A DNA stretch of 64,000 nt from Monosiga brevicollis MX1 (Eukaryota; Opisthokonta; Choanoflagellata; Craspedida; Salpingoecidae), in NCBI RefSeq assembly GCF_000002865.3, contig NW_001865045.1:809594-873593 (forward strand), written 5' to 3'. How positions within the stretch are numbered: position 1 is the stretch's first letter; every line of letters starts with the position of its first letter. Under the pieces are notes generated by a model that was not told the DNA's origin, did not search any database, and worked only from the letters and a program-made list of their open reading frames with translations. Below are positions 62,801 to 64,000 of this stretch, in pieces. Both the position numbers and the translations under genes were made by a program.

Positions 62801-63436
62801 CTCTTTCTCTACTCTGGATTTTTTATTCGGGTACGTCGAACCCTGGCCGGGCTGCGATGGTGCTTTGGTCGCCGCGTGTGGACGCCTGTTTCGTTGCTCA
62901 CTTGGATTGTGTGACTCGTCGACTTTGTCATTTGCTTCCATCTTTGCCAGCCTGAGGACATGGCACCGGGCGTGGCCTGGATTACATGGCTGATGCCCAC
63001 GCGCTACATGCTCCGAGGCGTGTTTGTGAACTACTTTGATGGGCAAGACTTTTACGATCCACCCACGGGCATGACGGTATCAGGCGAGTCAATTTTGCAG
63101 TCTGTCTTTGACATTGACGTGGATGAGAACAACCGCTGGGTCATGTGGGTCATCACCTTGGCTTGGGTGGTTCTCCTGCGCCTTGGCCATTACGGCTCGA
63201 TGGTCCACCATCTCAAGCACCTCGGCGCAGCCATCGGCAATCCGACCACTGCCCGGACTGCAGACAGCAAAGCCGTCAGTTCTCAGCGCACCAACGATGT
63301 TGCGTTGGAGAGCGTGCAGTCACATGCCACTGTGCCCGCTTCGTCCATCCTCACGACGACCGTTCCTCCCTCGCAAAGCATTGCGGTCACCCCCGCCCAG
63401 CATCCGCCGGTCACTTTTAGTACCGATATGGTATAG
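56734..63436 (+). CDS. full-size ABCG transporter, PDR type (5' part incomplete)
   Basis: ATP-driven membrane pump with the (NBD-TMD)x2 order. The stretch before the gap (LLAFGNLNV) looks like the start of NBD1. The 688-base gap removes its Walker A. After the gap, NBD1 shows RRGLSGGQKRR (signature), LMCLDEPTSGLD (Walker B, D-loop; split by an intron 57752/57876) and SIHQPS. TMD1 spans exons from 58318 to 60429, including FRHERGNGTYRVLPYFLAE and a Cys-rich outer loop (59907-60016). NBD2 has GPSGAGKTT (split by intron 60765/60866), LTGGQLKRVSIA, LFLDEPTTGLDS and CTIHQPAQP. TMD2 runs 62047-63436. About 22 exons are visible; the start codon is not identified. PDR-type pumps are known from fungi, plants and protists, whereas animals have half-size ABCG. 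Substrate unknown. Confidence 0.9.
56846..57533. other. assembly gap, 688 N
   Basis: Unknown bases inside the ABC transporter gene, covering the Walker A region of NBD1 and any introns there. Open frames drawn across it are meaningless. Confidence 0.99.
59790..59833. repeat. (CA)n microsatellite in ABC transporter intron
   Basis: About 44 bases of CA within the intron between exons ending at 59739 and starting at 59907. Confidence 0.93.
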
Positions 63437-63852
63437 CCAACTCCACTTGTAGAATCCACATTGACATTGTCCTTTTATTTCCCTTTCTTCTCTTGTTTCT
63501 CGGAGTTGTTGAGTTCTGCTCGGAGAACGTCCCCCAGACCGCCCAATCCAAGATCCGATCTATCCTGAAAAAATTGCTACGTTCACATCTGCCTTCTTCG
63601 GTGTGAGGTCGGGGAGGGGGTTCTGGTCCACACGGCATCAGATCTCAGAGTATTAAAAACACACAAATGCGCACACTCTCCACACACTCCACACGCACAC
63701 AGAGCACCGCTGCATCATGTCCAAACTTGATGAACAAGCCAGGACAAATAAAAAACGGAAAAAAACGGAAAAAACCGGAAAAAACCGGAAATGGCGAGTG
63801 ATGAAAGTCATCACATCGTAGGCATTTTATTTTGAATCAAGCAACTGGAGCA
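63437..63852. other. intergenic region before DUF72 gene
   Basis: Between the ABC transporter stop and the DUF72 ATG, same strand. It contains a short CA-rich segment near 63660-63700 and a 10-base tandem repeat at 63751-63790. No other exon seen. Confidence 0.5.
63751..63790. repeat. 10-base tandem repeat, four copies
   Basis: Four tandem decamers: two copies of AAAAACGGAA followed by two of AAAACCGGAA variant form. It sits about 60 bases before the DUF72 start codon. Confidence 0.85.
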
Positions 63853-64000
63853 ATGGCGACACAGGAGGCAGCGGAGTGCACCAGCTCTGCTGCTCAGTCA
63901 GACGGCAGCGTGGAATCGGCATCAGTTGGAAATACCTACGTGGGCACTTCGGGTTATGTGTACGCTCACTGGCGACAGGGTGCCTTTTATCCGACAGGAA
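63853..64000 (+). CDS. DUF72 family protein, N-terminal part (cut by window end)
   Basis: Open frame from an ATG at 63853 to the window edge, 49 complete codons. After about 26 Ser/Ala/Glu-rich residues it reads YVGTSGYVYAHWRQGAFYP, which matches the start of DUF72 (YecE-type) proteins, usually (I/V)GTSGW.Y..W...FYP. DUF72 proteins adopt a TIM-barrel-like fold; their biochemical role is not established. The family is common in bacteria and archaea and patchy in eukaryotes, so transfer from prokaryotes is possible. Only the first strand region is visible, so completeness and introns cannot be judged. Confidence 0.75.
   Translation, partial: MATQEAAECTSSAAQSDGSVESASVGNTYVGTSGYVYAHWRQGAFYPTG

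Overview
The window looks like nuclear DNA of a choanoflagellate, most likely Monosiga brevicollis or a close relative. The genes are GC-rich and densely packed. Most are cut by many short GT-AG introns of roughly 50-250 bases. The gene set mixes animal-type proteins (Abl interactor, SERINC, MEK5-type kinase, septin, a PH plus BTK-motif protein, a myosin with an SH2 domain, HELQ, PPP1R42) with histidine-biosynthesis genes that animals lack. I assembled the gene models by hand from splice signals, reading phase and family resemblance. No alignment or database search was run, so exon edges are predictions.

Layout, left to right: a PH/BTK-motif protein with a tyrosine-rich tail (-); V-ATPase subunit e (+); a tail-anchored coiled-coil protein (-); PGAP1-type GPI inositol-deacylase (+); a septin with an altered P-loop (+); RNA polymerase subunit Rpb12 (-); a myosin motor with one IQ motif and an SH2 domain (+); FAM98 (-); histidinol-phosphatase HIS2 (+); HELQ helicase (+); LDAH-type lipid droplet hydrolase (-); a large secreted double pectin-lyase-fold protein (+); SERINC (+); PPP1R42 leucine-rich repeat protein (-); ATIC (+); Abl interactor ABI (-); MEK5-type MAP2K with a PB1 domain (+); cyclophilin A (-); HIS7 (+); a full-size ABCG/PDR-type ABC transporter (+); and the first exon of a DUF72 protein (+) that runs off the right edge.

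Neighbours are mostly head-to-head or tail-to-tail, and few stretches longer than 300 bases lack a gene. Gene-start flanks are rich in GA/CT and CA/GT microsatellites. Two runs of N occur. One (26124-26173) lies in a CT microsatellite before HELQ. The other (56846-57533) removes the first nucleotide-binding site of the ABC transporter.

Two functional themes stand out. First, HIS7 releases AICAR, ATIC consumes AICAR, and HIS2 acts later in the same histidine pathway; all three lie within about 31 kb. Second, several genes suggest phosphotyrosine signalling to membrane and actin: the PH/BTK protein with YxxV/L motifs, the SH2-tailed myosin, and an ABI with many tyrosine motifs.
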